64,000 nt of DNA from Morchella semilibera (taxonomy: Eukaryota; Ascomycota; Pezizomycetes; Pezizales; Morchellaceae): NCBI GenBank assembly GCA_009192285.1, contig WBVU01000003.1, positions 1,147,973 to 1,211,972 of the forward strand, read 5' to 3'. Positions 45,839 to 57,300 of the stretch are shown here, piece by piece. Made by a program: the position numbers and the translations under genes. Position 1 is the first letter of the stretch, and each line of letters begins with the position of its first letter. Under the pieces are notes generated by a model. The model saw only the letters and a program-made list of their open reading frames with translations. It ran no database searches and was not told the origin of the DNA.

Positions 45839-46399
45839 ATGACAATCGGTCCACCCCCGGTGATCGCATCTTTCATTTTTACAGCTTTAACTACGCCAGC
45901 TTGTAAAACAGGCGGCAGGGGAGTTAACTGCTTCGCTAAGGAACGGATTATATTGCAAGCCCTCTATCGGCGCTTCTCTATCTTACCTACTGGTCGTGAG
46001 AGCCGGCTACAGGCTGTAGAAAAGGCTTGGCTCGGAGAACACAAGACAGGACATACCAAGATCAGCATCCCGGGTCCCCCCCCCCAACCTCACCAACAAA
46101 CACAAACCCCCCCCACACCCCATACATCCCCGAACGACATTGGCATGACAGCCACTGCTGCTGGGAAGAAATCCGGGACCACACACCTCGCAATGCTCTC
46201 ACTGGGCATCCCAACCATCCACCCAGAGCCCCTCTCGCCCTATCCACTACATCCCCCCTTATCTACCCCTCAATTCCCCCCCTTTCTATCCCCTCTGGCC
46301 GCAGAATTCCACTTCCGGTTTTACTATTTTTTTTACCTTGATTCAACCCCCTCAACCCCCCCCCCCCCTCCTCTTGCCCCCGCCCGGCCCACTTTATAA
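45839..46399 (+). CDS. weak candidate proline-rich protein (186 aa)
   Basis: Starts at a true ATG and stays open through several C-rich runs. The first 75 residues are mixed (ERIILQALYRRFSILPTG). The rest is Pro, Thr and His from low-complexity CCC-rich DNA, which biases frames to stay open. Not recognised and possibly chance. Confidence 0.2.
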   Translation: MTIGPPPVIASFIFTALTTPACKTGGRGVNCFAKERIILQALYRRFSILPTGRESRLQAVEKAWLGEHKTGHTKISIPGPPPQPHQQTQTPPTPHTSPNDIGMTATAAGKKSGTTHLAMLSLGIPTIHPEPLSPYPLHPPLSTPQFPPFLSPLAAEFHFRFYYFFYLDSTPSTPPPPPLAPARPTL

Positions 46400-49164
46400 G
46401 TAGCTACTATATTAACCTGCAGCTGTCTATCACGGTTATATCTAATATCGACAGTCAATGTCGAACACAAAGACCCCACCACCTCTAGCAACCCCAATTT
46501 CCTCTACATATTATTTTTAAGCCACATTGGCACGAGCCGGCTCAGGGAGAGCGGATACCCAGCACGACTGCTCCGTTTCTGCCTTCACCTACATTCATTG
46601 TAATGAGGTGTCCATTATAGGCAAATTGGACTCCCAACACCGAGGGCATCCTTAAAGGCCTTTTTCCAACCTATCTTGAAGCAGCCTAAGGAGAACTGCA
46701 AAGTTGAAATAAATGCGGAATTATACACAGCTTTTATATGCTGCTTTTTGGCACTGGGCTGCGCATGTTTCATCACAGATCACCCTAAAAAAAAAGGCTT
46801 CATCGGAACGCCTTTACCCACATGCAATGGGCTGCGGAGGGTATATGGGCACATGTAAAGAGGTAAGGGGGGGTACAAGAATAATTGACCCCCCAGCTTA
46901 GTGTCCACCTTTTGGACCTAGATCTTATAACAGGTTCTTGACAATGAGTAAACGACTTGAATACGCCGCAAAGGAAGCTTCCATTGCTATTTCATTCCAG
47001 GGCGGGATTAATTTCCCGGGGGCCAAAGTATCATATTTTGTGACCGTGCTGCCGCAGTTGATAGAACTTCAAGCAGTAGGAAGAGAACTACAAAGAAACG
47101 GAAGAAGGATACCTAGGGCAGCGCAGATAACAGTGGTGGAACCCCACTATTTTCAAGCATGAGCACCACCCAACTGGCTCGGCTCCCCGGAATATGTTCA
47201 AGGTATCAACACGGGCAGCCGTCCCACCGAGAAAAACGAGGGAAATGGTTTTCGAAAGTTTATGTATCGTTGGTGGTGTTATTGTCGGTATACTCTTCCA
47301 AAATGAAGGGACGTTCTCAGGCACGCGGCAAATATGCCACGATAACCAAATCTTAAAAGTACCACTCTGAAACCATCAACATTTCTGATGCTAGTACGGA
47401 TAGACAGAATCCTGGAAAGCAAATCTCACGCCTTTTCCTTACATATTTGCAGGATAGTGGGCCATGTCCATCATTGAACCCTTTTTCATCATACAAAATT
47501 CCGCCCCCGTTCAAGCTCTTGATTCCTATACAGACAGGCAAGAAACCCACACTTGCAATCACTGGAAAGCTTCATTTACACTGATCGACGGTATCAGACT
47601 CAAAGGCGAGTTGAAGGAAATATAGGCCATAATCGAACTTGGTGATGAAATGGTACAGAAACCTATGCAGTTTGATATTAACAAAAAACTATCAACAATT
47701 TCAAAAATCAAAACTTATATTTCGAACATAACACATAGGTGTGCATATCGGCGTCTGTCAAATTAGCTACATGACGGCCTATGCAGCATTACATCAAATT
47801 GAAATTGTGTTTTTTTCGGGACAGCTTCTCAACTAGCTATAGGGGTCAACAGTTGTAATTAGATCTTAGTATACTTTAAAACATGTTTGTTTATAGTTTT
47901 CATTGGCAATAGACCCTATAGGGCTTTGCTCGTTGTTTTCCTTATTAAACTTACCATCTGAGCTGGTCTTTTTGCAAGTCACTATATATTCACTCCTAGA
48001 AAATGCTGTGACCTAAATGTTATTATTATAGTTGATCTCGCATAGTGTACGACGTTGCATTATTACGTCCTTTATGACCTTGCCATGCATAACATGCCGA
48101 AGCTACTGCTTAAAACCAAAAACGGAATCTTCGATACGCGAGTGACATCTCATGACTAGAATTCACGTGGGATTTTTTTTATTTTGTTCATTAATTTGGT
48201 TCATCCCATGTGAAGACCCAAATTCCTGATCTTTACAACTCACCCGCCCCCAAAATGTAACTCTTTTCCTGGCAGGTTTGTTGCTGTACTACATCAATGG
48301 GTAATATATAAGTGATCAACCAAGATATGCGTTTGCATGCACATTTGTGGCTAGGCCGTCCAATGGCCTAATACTACACACTTCTGTACAATTCGTATGA
48401 CAGAGCAACTCTGAACCACTAATCACCTTAAGCTTTGGTGAATATGGCCATTCATGCCATCGAGAAGCTGAGACATTACCTCCTGGGGGGTCTATAGTTA
48501 GTCCTCCTTCCGCCCGTCCATTTCTATAACCACACCATTCAGCTAACACTAGAAGGCATGTGTCATGGCCGTGAGTTCCATGGCCTATAGACCGTAAACA
48601 CTAGTCAAGTATCCAGACGTAGAGCTTCCCCCAGGAAGATATTATCACCTGCTGATTACGGGCGTCGGTCGTTAGCCAGCGCCATCCATCTATCGTGACC
48701 TCCGGACAACTAAAAGTCGGTAATTAGTGCTTTCTTTGTTGTGAGGTTGGTATAGGCAGAAGTAAATGTGCTTCATAGGCCTGAGATACTATTATCATTT
48801 TATTAATCGACTTTCTCTCTCGTGCAGAGAGATGAAGAATACTAGTAGATGACCTGTAGCTGGGTGAAACGGTACCGCAAGTCCTGATACAGGTAGCTAA
48901 AGGGTTAGGCGTCTTTCATTGTAACTTCAAAGATGATTTTGCGACCTGGAATAACATTTTTAGCAGGTAAAGAAGGACCTTGCCCTTTTAGAAACTTAGT
49001 ATGCCTACAGCCCAGTAATTCAAAAGACACAGCGGTCATTATGTGTATTTCGTACACAGGAGCAGGGCACATGGTAATAGCAGTGGCTTGGGTGGTGCTG
49101 ATTTTGTTTTATTTTAACCGGGAATGCGAGCCTATAGCTCGTCCCGTGATTTTCTATGTTACTT
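46400..49164. other. gene-poor stretch with short frames
   Basis: An ATG-started frame at 46938-47162 (+, 74 codons) gives a plausible globular segment (LPQLIELQAVGRELQRNG), and the next frame shows PPRKTREMVFESLCIVGGV near 47215-47275. They could be exons or a decayed gene; no family recognised. The rest is AT-rich with nothing seen. Confidence 0.35.
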
Positions 49165-49306
49165 AATGTGCTCGGGCTGACGGTAAAGATGCTTCGAGGG
49201 CCTGCAGTATGCAGATTTTTATGACACAGAGAAAAAAATGTGAGGAAAGAAATCTGCTGTGGAAGTGTTGCTACCAAATGTGCTCGGGCTGACGGTAAAG
49301 ATGCTT
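49165..49306. repeat. 30-bp perfect direct repeat pair
   Basis: A 30-base unit (core TGCTCGGGCTGACGGTAAAG) is identical at 49165-49194 and 49277-49306, 112 bases apart. The spacer has no obvious element structure. It could be a recent short duplication. Confidence 0.75.
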
Positions 49307-49909
49307 GATTCTTGTTAAGTGTGTGGGTGTGTGACTGTAAAAAGGAAAAAATAGTGCATAGTAGACCTAGACCCTAACCCAGCAGCATTAAAACTGATTA
49401 CATACGTGTGGGTGGGGTGCCGGGTAAGAGCCCAAATCACTTACACTCACCCCACTGGTCTATGACTACAAGCGCTTCTTTAGAAAACAAACATCAGGGT
49501 AGCCCTAATAGCTATCTTCTAGAAAGAAACATTAAAAGAAAAAAGAACAAAGGGAAAAAAAAGAAGTGAAGACACGACGCGTGTTAAATTAAACAAAGGA
49601 AATTTGACACTACGTCTCTGCTCCAGAATATTTTCTTATAGACAGGCCTAGCCCGATTACATTGGATTACGCTCTTTTATGTCTATAAGATCATCTGCCA
49701 ATTACCATGATAGTTACGCAGGCAGGGAGTATAATGAGAGATACGTGGGAAATATTTGATTGAAATTGATCTACACATAAGTGGTATTGAACTCCAGAAC
49801 ATGTGTTTGAATGGTTCCAAATACCAAGCTCAACATACCCCGCCTAAGCTAGTATGCATACAATGATTGATCCCAACCAGTTATGCTCCTCCAACGAGCA
49901 CCCAGGCCC

Positions 49910-50994
49910 CTAATCATCCTGAAGACACACTCCCTCGTCTACGGTGGTGTTTGGCACACTAGCATTAGCTGGAACACTGTCCTCGCTGGCCTCTCCGGAA
50001 CCGAGTGTAAATCCCCCGAGATCATTGAAAAGGTCATCAAGAGCCTGTGCCTTCCTAGCTGCCGCCTCTTGATTCTGTAGATGCCTGCCCTGACTACGCT
50101 TGGTTCTCCGGTCGCCATTAGCACTAGCGATCGGTTTGCTGGCTGGTACCCGGCCAGCTGCCCTCTCAGCCTCTATGAACTTGAGCTGTCCGGCCTGGCG
50201 CGCTTCCTTCATCTCGATCTTCTTCTTTTCAAATTCCTCCACAGAGAGAGTTTCTTCCCATTCTGCAAGAAGCCTTGCTTTCTCTCTCTCGGCGATTCCG
50301 TCACGCAAAGCTTTGATGTCGGCGCGGTACCGCAGTGCTGAGCCCAGCGCACTGAGCGAATGGGCTTTCGCATAACTAGCCAAGACGCCATGAAGATAAA
50401 AGATAAAGTTTGCTCGGGGTTCGATAGCGGAGACGGCATTAAGGAATGCAGTGCGTCCTTCTGGACTGGCAGAATTCTTCAAGAGATCTAGAAGAGTGTC
50501 ATCCCCGTTGACCTTGTTCGCAACGCGTCCGACGATAGCCCTTCTCTCGTCTAGTAATGTTAGTGTTTGATCCTTTTCCACCTGGAGGGACAAGGTACTT
50601 TTGCTAAGCGTATCTTTTCTGATTGCTGCAGTCACTTTGGCTTTCTTAGCTACTAAAGGGATGTTAGAGATGAAATATTTAGTTACTGCGAGGATGGTAC
50701 CTTTAGCTTTACCAATTGCCCCTTCCTTCACGGCCGTATTCTTCTTCTTTCCACCTCCGCGCCTGTTCCTGGGCCTTTTGCTGTCTTGGGCCAAGCTGGG
50801 AACATCTGAAGCTGGTTGGTCTGCCATATTGGTGTCTCCAATTGGATCCGGAACCCCTTCGAATACGTCAGCTTTGAACATTGTTAATTGCTTCATCCTT
50901 CCTACATACCCCCTGGAAGAGCCAATGAACTGCACAGGCCTCGTAAAGTATCGTCCGCTGGTTCGAGTGGTTTGAGAGAATCAGACGAGCTCAT
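49910..50994 (-). CDS. unrecognised basic, helical protein (348 aa)
   Basis: Exons 50994-50910 and 50871-49910, joined by a 38-nt phase 1 intron (GTATGT donor, ATTAAC branch, AAAG acceptor), unusually short. The spliced N terminus reads MSSSDSLKPLEPADDTLRG and continues into ADVFEGVPDPIGD, which supports the join; the unspliced frame only opens from a different codon. Residues about 55-75 are basic (KRPRNRRGGGKKK), nuclear-localisation-like. The central 150 residues are well-ordered mixed helices (DERRAIVGRVANKV, FIFYLHGVLASYAKAHSLS). Residues about 215-275 form a long charged helix or coiled coil (EREKARLLAEWEETLSVEEF). The tail is acidic. No family recognised. Confidence 0.7.
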
Positions 50995-52875
50995 TGTCAC
51001 TGCTTTTCCCGATTCCTTGTTCATCGCTGGTGGCCTCTCGCGCTCTTCGTGTTCTGTTTCTAAATTGACGTGGATTTTGGTCGATGGGTACTGCAGCTGG
51101 CCGGAGTGTTACGTCGCAGGCTTGTCTACTTTAAGCTAGAATGGGAAAGTACATATAGTCCATCTTTTGCGGCTCTTCAATGCTATATACATGTAGGCTT
51201 GGTGCTAGGCAACCAGAACTTCTTCGGTGCTATAATATTTGAGCAGAATCTCGAATTAATAGCTGGTTTAGCATTTATTAAAACCACAAGGCAGCACCCC
51301 TAAATATACCAGGGCGGTGGAGTGTATAGCTGGGTTGAGCATCATGTGGACATCCAATATACCAGTCAGTGGTATCTGCAGCGAGTGCAGCACAGGGTGA
51401 ACATGCTCCTGGAGCTTATATGATAAAGCAATGTCCAGAGAGAAAGCTCAATTTTGTGACAAGCCCATTATATGACCCCTTGTTCGTACAAGAATTCTCG
51501 GGATGAGACTATCGCATCTACCCCCATAAACCCCCTCTGTAGCCATTCCACAAGCTTCTACTGCTCCTGCGAGCTTGAGGAGTTACCGTACTTTCGATGA
51601 TGATGAAACTGGGTAAACGACGAACGGCGAGTTTCCAGCCAACCATAGGATTAGAGGTATACGGGTCGGTGCGCTTTTATTCACTTTTTTTATTTGGCCG
51701 GTCAATTTATGACCATTGAACAAGGCTCGTCATTGTCCCAGACAGGGCAGTACCTATATCGCTCCACCCTAACTCAACACTCTTTTTGTCCCGAATCTCT
51801 ACTTTTGTAGGGCCAGGTGCAGGAAATAGAAAGACGTAATTGGATATATCTCTCTGTTATTATAGCTGTGCCCCACTTGTTTTTACTACATAACAAAGCA
51901 ATTAAGTCCTGCGAATAAATGACATTGATTTAATACTATATATAAATATAACGGCAGGAATCCTTCCGAATAACCTCTGACTGCATTGAATGGGAAGCAA
52001 TTTGAGTTTAACTATCAGGAGTTATTTTAATCTTCAAATTGTTTTTATAGGGAGTTTCACACAGAGAGGGTTTAAATAAAAAGGAAAGTTTTTCTCTAGC
52101 GCGGGGCTTAGTAAAAATCTACCCCGCGCTAATTTTTAGGCCACAAAAAGCTTATCAATTTAGCCGGCCGATAGGGTATATTGACCAGGGCTTATGTAAA
52201 TACGACACAAGTACTCATCGACCTCTCGTAACACCCCTCATCAACGCGCACGTCTTCAATTGTTTACCCATATTTTCGCATCACGGATAGTACATGTCAA
52301 GAGTACGATACAAGGACCATGCCGCTATACGAGCACATTTGCCTGAGGCCATTAGAGCCTACAAGAGATAAGCATGTTGTTTACTCTTGGTAAGAAAAAT
52401 ACCCCTCTCCGTTCAAAGCAGTCCGTCCATTTAATAGGGTATCTACATGTAGTTTAAATATCGACTCCTCCTTTTATAATTCTACTTGGAGATTGGCTGG
52501 GTGTAGAGGAAATATTCCTTTCATGCGGCGTGGCCTACTTCTACCATGGTGGTTTTCCGATATCAGTTTCATACCACGAGCAAGGTTTACAATTGGGACG
52601 AGACTACAGTCACAGTCACCGATTCAAATGGGAAGAAGGCAATGCGAAGAGATATAAGCGTCAACGAGAAAATGGTTATTCATTTCCCAAACCCAACCTA
52701 TAGGCAAAAAAGCCATCATAGGAAACAGGGACAGCCTAACTAAGAAACAACATAAAAGGAAAAGACAACATTGTTTTCACAAAGGGAACAAAGGGGATAT
52801 AGGGAATGAAACGTTTCTTAAACCCAAACCCTCATACCCATATTTGACATGCATTCCCTAAACTGTGCATGCTGC
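50995..52875. other. intergenic, no supportable gene
   Basis: TACATGTA palindromes at 51188-51195 and 52444-52451. A short ATG frame near 52294 reads MSRVRYKDHAAIRAHLPEAI before a stop, and 52546-52743 is an ATG-started 65-codon frame. Either might be a remnant of a coding element, but neither is recognised. Confidence 0.4.
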
Positions 52876-53843
52876 CTAGCGATATTCAATCGCAACCCCC
52901 TTGATATCCAAGAAATTTTGCCAATCTTGTGGTGGCTCAGTCACCTTTTTGAAGTAAGTAACTGATCATGATTGAAAGCTGAATCTCAACATTAACATTC
53001 GGGGTACATACCTCATCTTGGTAGAGCCAAAACCACTGGGAACCGGTCTTGATGAGGGTATCAAGGGAGATCTGGAAGCAGGTAACCGCATGGTCCACAA
53101 GGCCTTTGATTTTTTGCTCAATACTGTCGAGTTCTGTAAGCGGCAAGAAAGGTATCATATTTACAGGTATTACTCACATGAAACTAGCAATTTTTATCAT
53201 CGTCTAGGACAAGTTGGTCACTCCAACGACATGTAGTGCTGGACCACGTCTTCATGACAGCCATCATATTCCGAACGATTTCCTCGCGGCACAAGGCCTT
53301 TTCATCGGCAGTACTTTCTTTCGAAAAATATAGGACGCGCTTCTTATCGAGAATCATATCATAAACCTCGTGCCACAGAGTCTTACATTCCTGGCGAGAC
53401 AGGCCTGTCTCGATGAAAAGCTCATATAGCTTCTCTGATGCAATACGGAACACAGGCTTCAGGACCCTGTTTTTAGACATCTTTACAGAGGCGCTGGCAG
53501 GAGCAGTCGAAGGGCATCCGGTACCAGTAGAGGGGGCGACTGTCGCATCAGCGGAATTGGTGTCAACAGGGGATATCTCAGAAGAGGTGATGTTTTTATC
53601 AAGGGACCTGGCGTCAGCAGGGGAAGGGTCGTTGGTGGAGGTTGAAGGGCATCCAGTATCAACAGAGGTGGAAGCGGTTTCATCGGGGGCATGGGCTCCA
53701 GCAGGGGCACGAGCATCAGCAGACGAATTCTCGTCATCGGTGGCCAAGCGAAAGAGTGGATCCATAACCTCAGCCGAAGGGGAGGAGGCTGCGTCGGTAT
53801 CAGCAGCGGGATCTGCAATCTGCTGTTGATCGATAGACGACAT
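52876..53843 (-). CDS. unrecognised three-exon protein (about 270 aa)
   Basis: Exons 53843-53222, 53133-53012 and 52944-52876. Intron 2 (67 nt) is clear: GTATGT donor, phase 0, AAAAG acceptor, joining WFWLYQDE to VTEPPQDWQNF. Intron 1 is modelled as 88 nt from the weak donor GTGACC, because the stronger donor GTGAGT (near 53178) lies just past an in-frame TAG. The N-terminal 115 residues are Ser/Thr/Ala/Pro/Asp-rich with two short echoes of TGCPST. Residues 118 onward form a helical domain (VLKPVFRIASEKLYELFIE, then LSRQECKTLWHEVYDMI). TATA-like TTTATACC lies near 53960 upstream. Function unknown. The opposite-strand frame over the same span is a shadow. Confidence 0.65.
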
Positions 53844-54210
53844 TATTGGAGAATTAATTTGGAATATGGTAAGATTGACGTGTGATGTATCAGGGAAAGA
53901 GGGTATGGAGCAGAGAGATGGAGGGAAGAGCTAGTAGGACAGGGTGGAGGAGTGGGGTATAAATGCTAGAGGGAGAACGGGTTGATGTCAAGGGCTATAA
54001 TGGGACTGTCTTTCCCCATCCACCCACATCAACGGCACTCAAAATCAGCCAACATTGGTCCATAGAAAAAGACTGGCTATATACTCTATAGTGTACAGGT
54101 ATAGTATACATAGGTTACCCCCTTACTTAACCCCATGCGGGGTCCCAAATGGATTCAGGAATATCCAACATGATATGAGTGTAGAGCACCCTGCACATAT
54201 ACATTATTCT
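53844..54210. other. upstream region of the 53843 gene
   Basis: Contains its TATA-like element. Nothing else recognised. Confidence 0.4.
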
Positions 54211-54340
54211 GGCTGCACCTATCGGGCTCTCTACGGGATGCTGGGCTCTCCACGGGACGCTAGCTACATGTAGTGGGCTGCACCTATCGGGCTCTCTACG
54301 GGATGCTGGGCTCTTCACGGGACGCTAGCTACATGTAGTG
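54211..54340. repeat. 65-bp tandem duplication
   Basis: Units 54211-54275 and 54276-54340 differ at about one position. Each contains two internal near-repeats (GGGCTCTCTACGGGATGCT-type) and ends with the palindrome CTACATGTAG. A recent duplication. Confidence 0.88.
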
Positions 54341-57300
54341 AAGCAAAGCCTGACACTTACCTCATGTCTATAGATAGATCCCCAAAGTGCTCCCGGCACC
54401 AGGATTCAGATCGTACTATCAGGATTTAGCAAAGCTTATCCGTGACCCTTTGAGTACATGTATTCTAGCATGCGTAAGTCAAATCCATAACCCATGCCCA
54501 TACTTCCTGATCTAGGTTTCCCATGTCATTTATTAGGGCAACAGGAACTCCCTATATGCTTCATGGTTGATCACTACATTGGTCACATTTATGCTTTGGA
54601 CTCACGCATTCCTTCCTCTGGGTCTGCTTCTGCTAGAACGCTATCATCCCTTTTAGAATTTGTCTCTCCATGGGTATTCTCCTTATTATTGAAATAAGTT
54701 TCCATTACCCTAGAACCACGTCTGTGGTTTCCTATGTTTGGAATAATTTACATGATACCTGCGCTGATAACCCCACTATAACGTACCCACCAGCTCGCTG
54801 TACCTGTTGGAATTTTACCCCTCACCGTTCTTCAGCCCTATCCCGCGTGCGTTCCGTTCATGTTTTGAGCTACCCTGCCCTACATCTGAGTTCCCTCACG
54901 TGGCATCTATTCTTTACTCCACCCTTCCCAATGAACATCCAATCATACTCCCTAAGCACTTACTCCCACTCCGCCCTACCATTGCTAGACCTTTCCCCAA
55001 CATAAGGGTATTCTAACACATAAATAACACACCAATCCCACCCCCCACCCTCTTTCTGTACATATATGCGTACCCAAAAGCAAGCTGTATGTAGTCCATC
55101 CCTCCTCCACTAAATTCTCAATTAACAACTTGTCTGCATATCATGGAGCGAATAGTTTCCCTGTATCTACCCGGTCCTGAAGACACAAATCCTCACCCTG
55201 AGAAACAGTGAATTACATACATGCTACCCACCAAATGCCTACTCGACCGAGAAAGGTAGAGCTCATATCTCCGCCCATTACCCCCAATATTGCTTAACAT
55301 TCTTTAGGTTGCATGTATTCTTTAACATTTACCCGCACGCCTCGTGGAAGGAGGATCTACTTAAAATGGTTGCATGTAGACGTATACCATGGCGCAAAAA
55401 GACCTGTAGCAACAGGCCAGTAATACAGCAAGTAACCCGCCCAGCCTATACATCCACTATCACACACAAAATCCTCTCCAACCCACCACCACCCCACGCC
55501 CCAGCACCGTAGCCTTTGATATGCGCTGTAAGGTATGTTATAACCCACCTGCGATACATGTACTGGGATATGTCCAACCCCGGCTCAACACTGTGGCCGA
55601 CATACGGGGGGCCCGTGTCTGGGTGAAGGGTATAGAACAAAGCAGCCTACAATACTTAACCGCCTTTGAAACTACATGGGCTATTTTTCATAACAGGGTG
55701 GAGGGCTTCATCCCCACCGGGATGCTGAAAAAGGTGGGATAGATGTCTCGTTTCGGGCAAATCGTCCCCCTACTACAGAGGCGTGGAAATATATCCCTCT
55801 GTATTTCTCTTTGATAAATAGAAGGCAGGTCTTTTAAACATGCAAAACCTGATTGTGGGAGCAATCCTCTCCCCGCATTATAATTACCGTTCAGTGCCAG
55901 TAACATGACATGACCGCGAGCCCCACCCTACAACATCACTCGATACCCAAACCCCAAAGCTCCCGCGGTTCAAATTCCCCCATCCCTGTTGTTACCCGTT
56001 CGTCAAAACATGTTGGGTATCCCTAATGTGCGAAAAGAAAATGAAAACCCACGAAAAAGAGCACAATCAGCCCTACCCGTATGCCGCACTAACATCGTCA
56101 TCGTTGTCTGTCGTACACCATGCCTTCAGGTAACCCCCCCCCCCCCCACCGCTCATCCGCACAGATTTCCCCGCCATACGGCGGTGGGGAGCCTCCCAGA
56201 GAAGGCAGACTTCATGAAGGTTTGAGATCAATTGCGGGTATGCTAATTTGTATCTTGCACCGCGCTGAGTTCTACCTAGCAGTCGCTGTGACCAAGGCAG
56301 AGAGCCGAGTCGAGTAGGAGCAGGTGCCGCGTGCTAGACGCTATCCTAAGGAGAGTAGCTCTGCCTATTGAATCCCAGGGTACAGTTACACTGAGATATC
56401 TAGCTGGCCTTTAACCTGGCGGTGAGTTGTGCATGTACTGTGTATATATGCGAGTCTGATTGTGGGCTGGTAGGACCGAGGTCGTGAATCTTAGCTATGG
56501 ACATACCCCCCCCTCCCCACACAAAGACACCCGCAAGTTCCTCGTCCCAAATGGTTTACAGTAAACGCACCACTCGCTGTATCTACTGATGATACAGTCT
56601 GCGATAGACTTTCAGAAGACCGAAACCACAATGACGAACGTTTCTTTTCGTCCCCTTCTATCGTCCCGAGAAAAAGGGGCGATTGGGGTGTCCCGTTGAG
56701 AGCACAAGTCCTCCATTGCCAAGACCCCGCAGCACAACTGAAACAAGGGCTATATACATCACATATCCATTCCCCAGGAACAAACGGATGGGTTGTCTAA
56801 AAACCATGGCTCGTGCCCTGGCGTCCCTACACCCGGCAGCTGGCTACACTGGTGCTGTTACAGTCTCTACAGTCAATCGCAACGTCGTGCTCATCAAGGT
56901 GGTAAGATCTCCAGACACGGACTATCACTCGCCCGCCCCGATCCTCCCCTACTCCCTGGACCGCACCCAGCGTCTCTCGCCATGCGTAGTTTCTCCATAT
57001 CCGCCACAGCTCATAGGTTACTGATCTTTGTGCTACCACCCAGTACACGCAATGACAATAACCTACACGCTCTACCCTAGACACAATACCAGCTCGCGAG
57101 TACCAACGCATACACACCGCGCTACGCAAAATAGCCCTGCGCCACAGCATCTCACTCTTAAGTCCGTCAATCCTGTCTATCGCATCTACCGTTTTCCCCA
57201 ACTATGTCTTGCGGATTGATGTAAAGGTACCCCCCCCCCCCCAAAAAAAAAAGGACACACCGCCCAGGCCGCTGGGATCAATAACGGTGCCAATCCCGCC

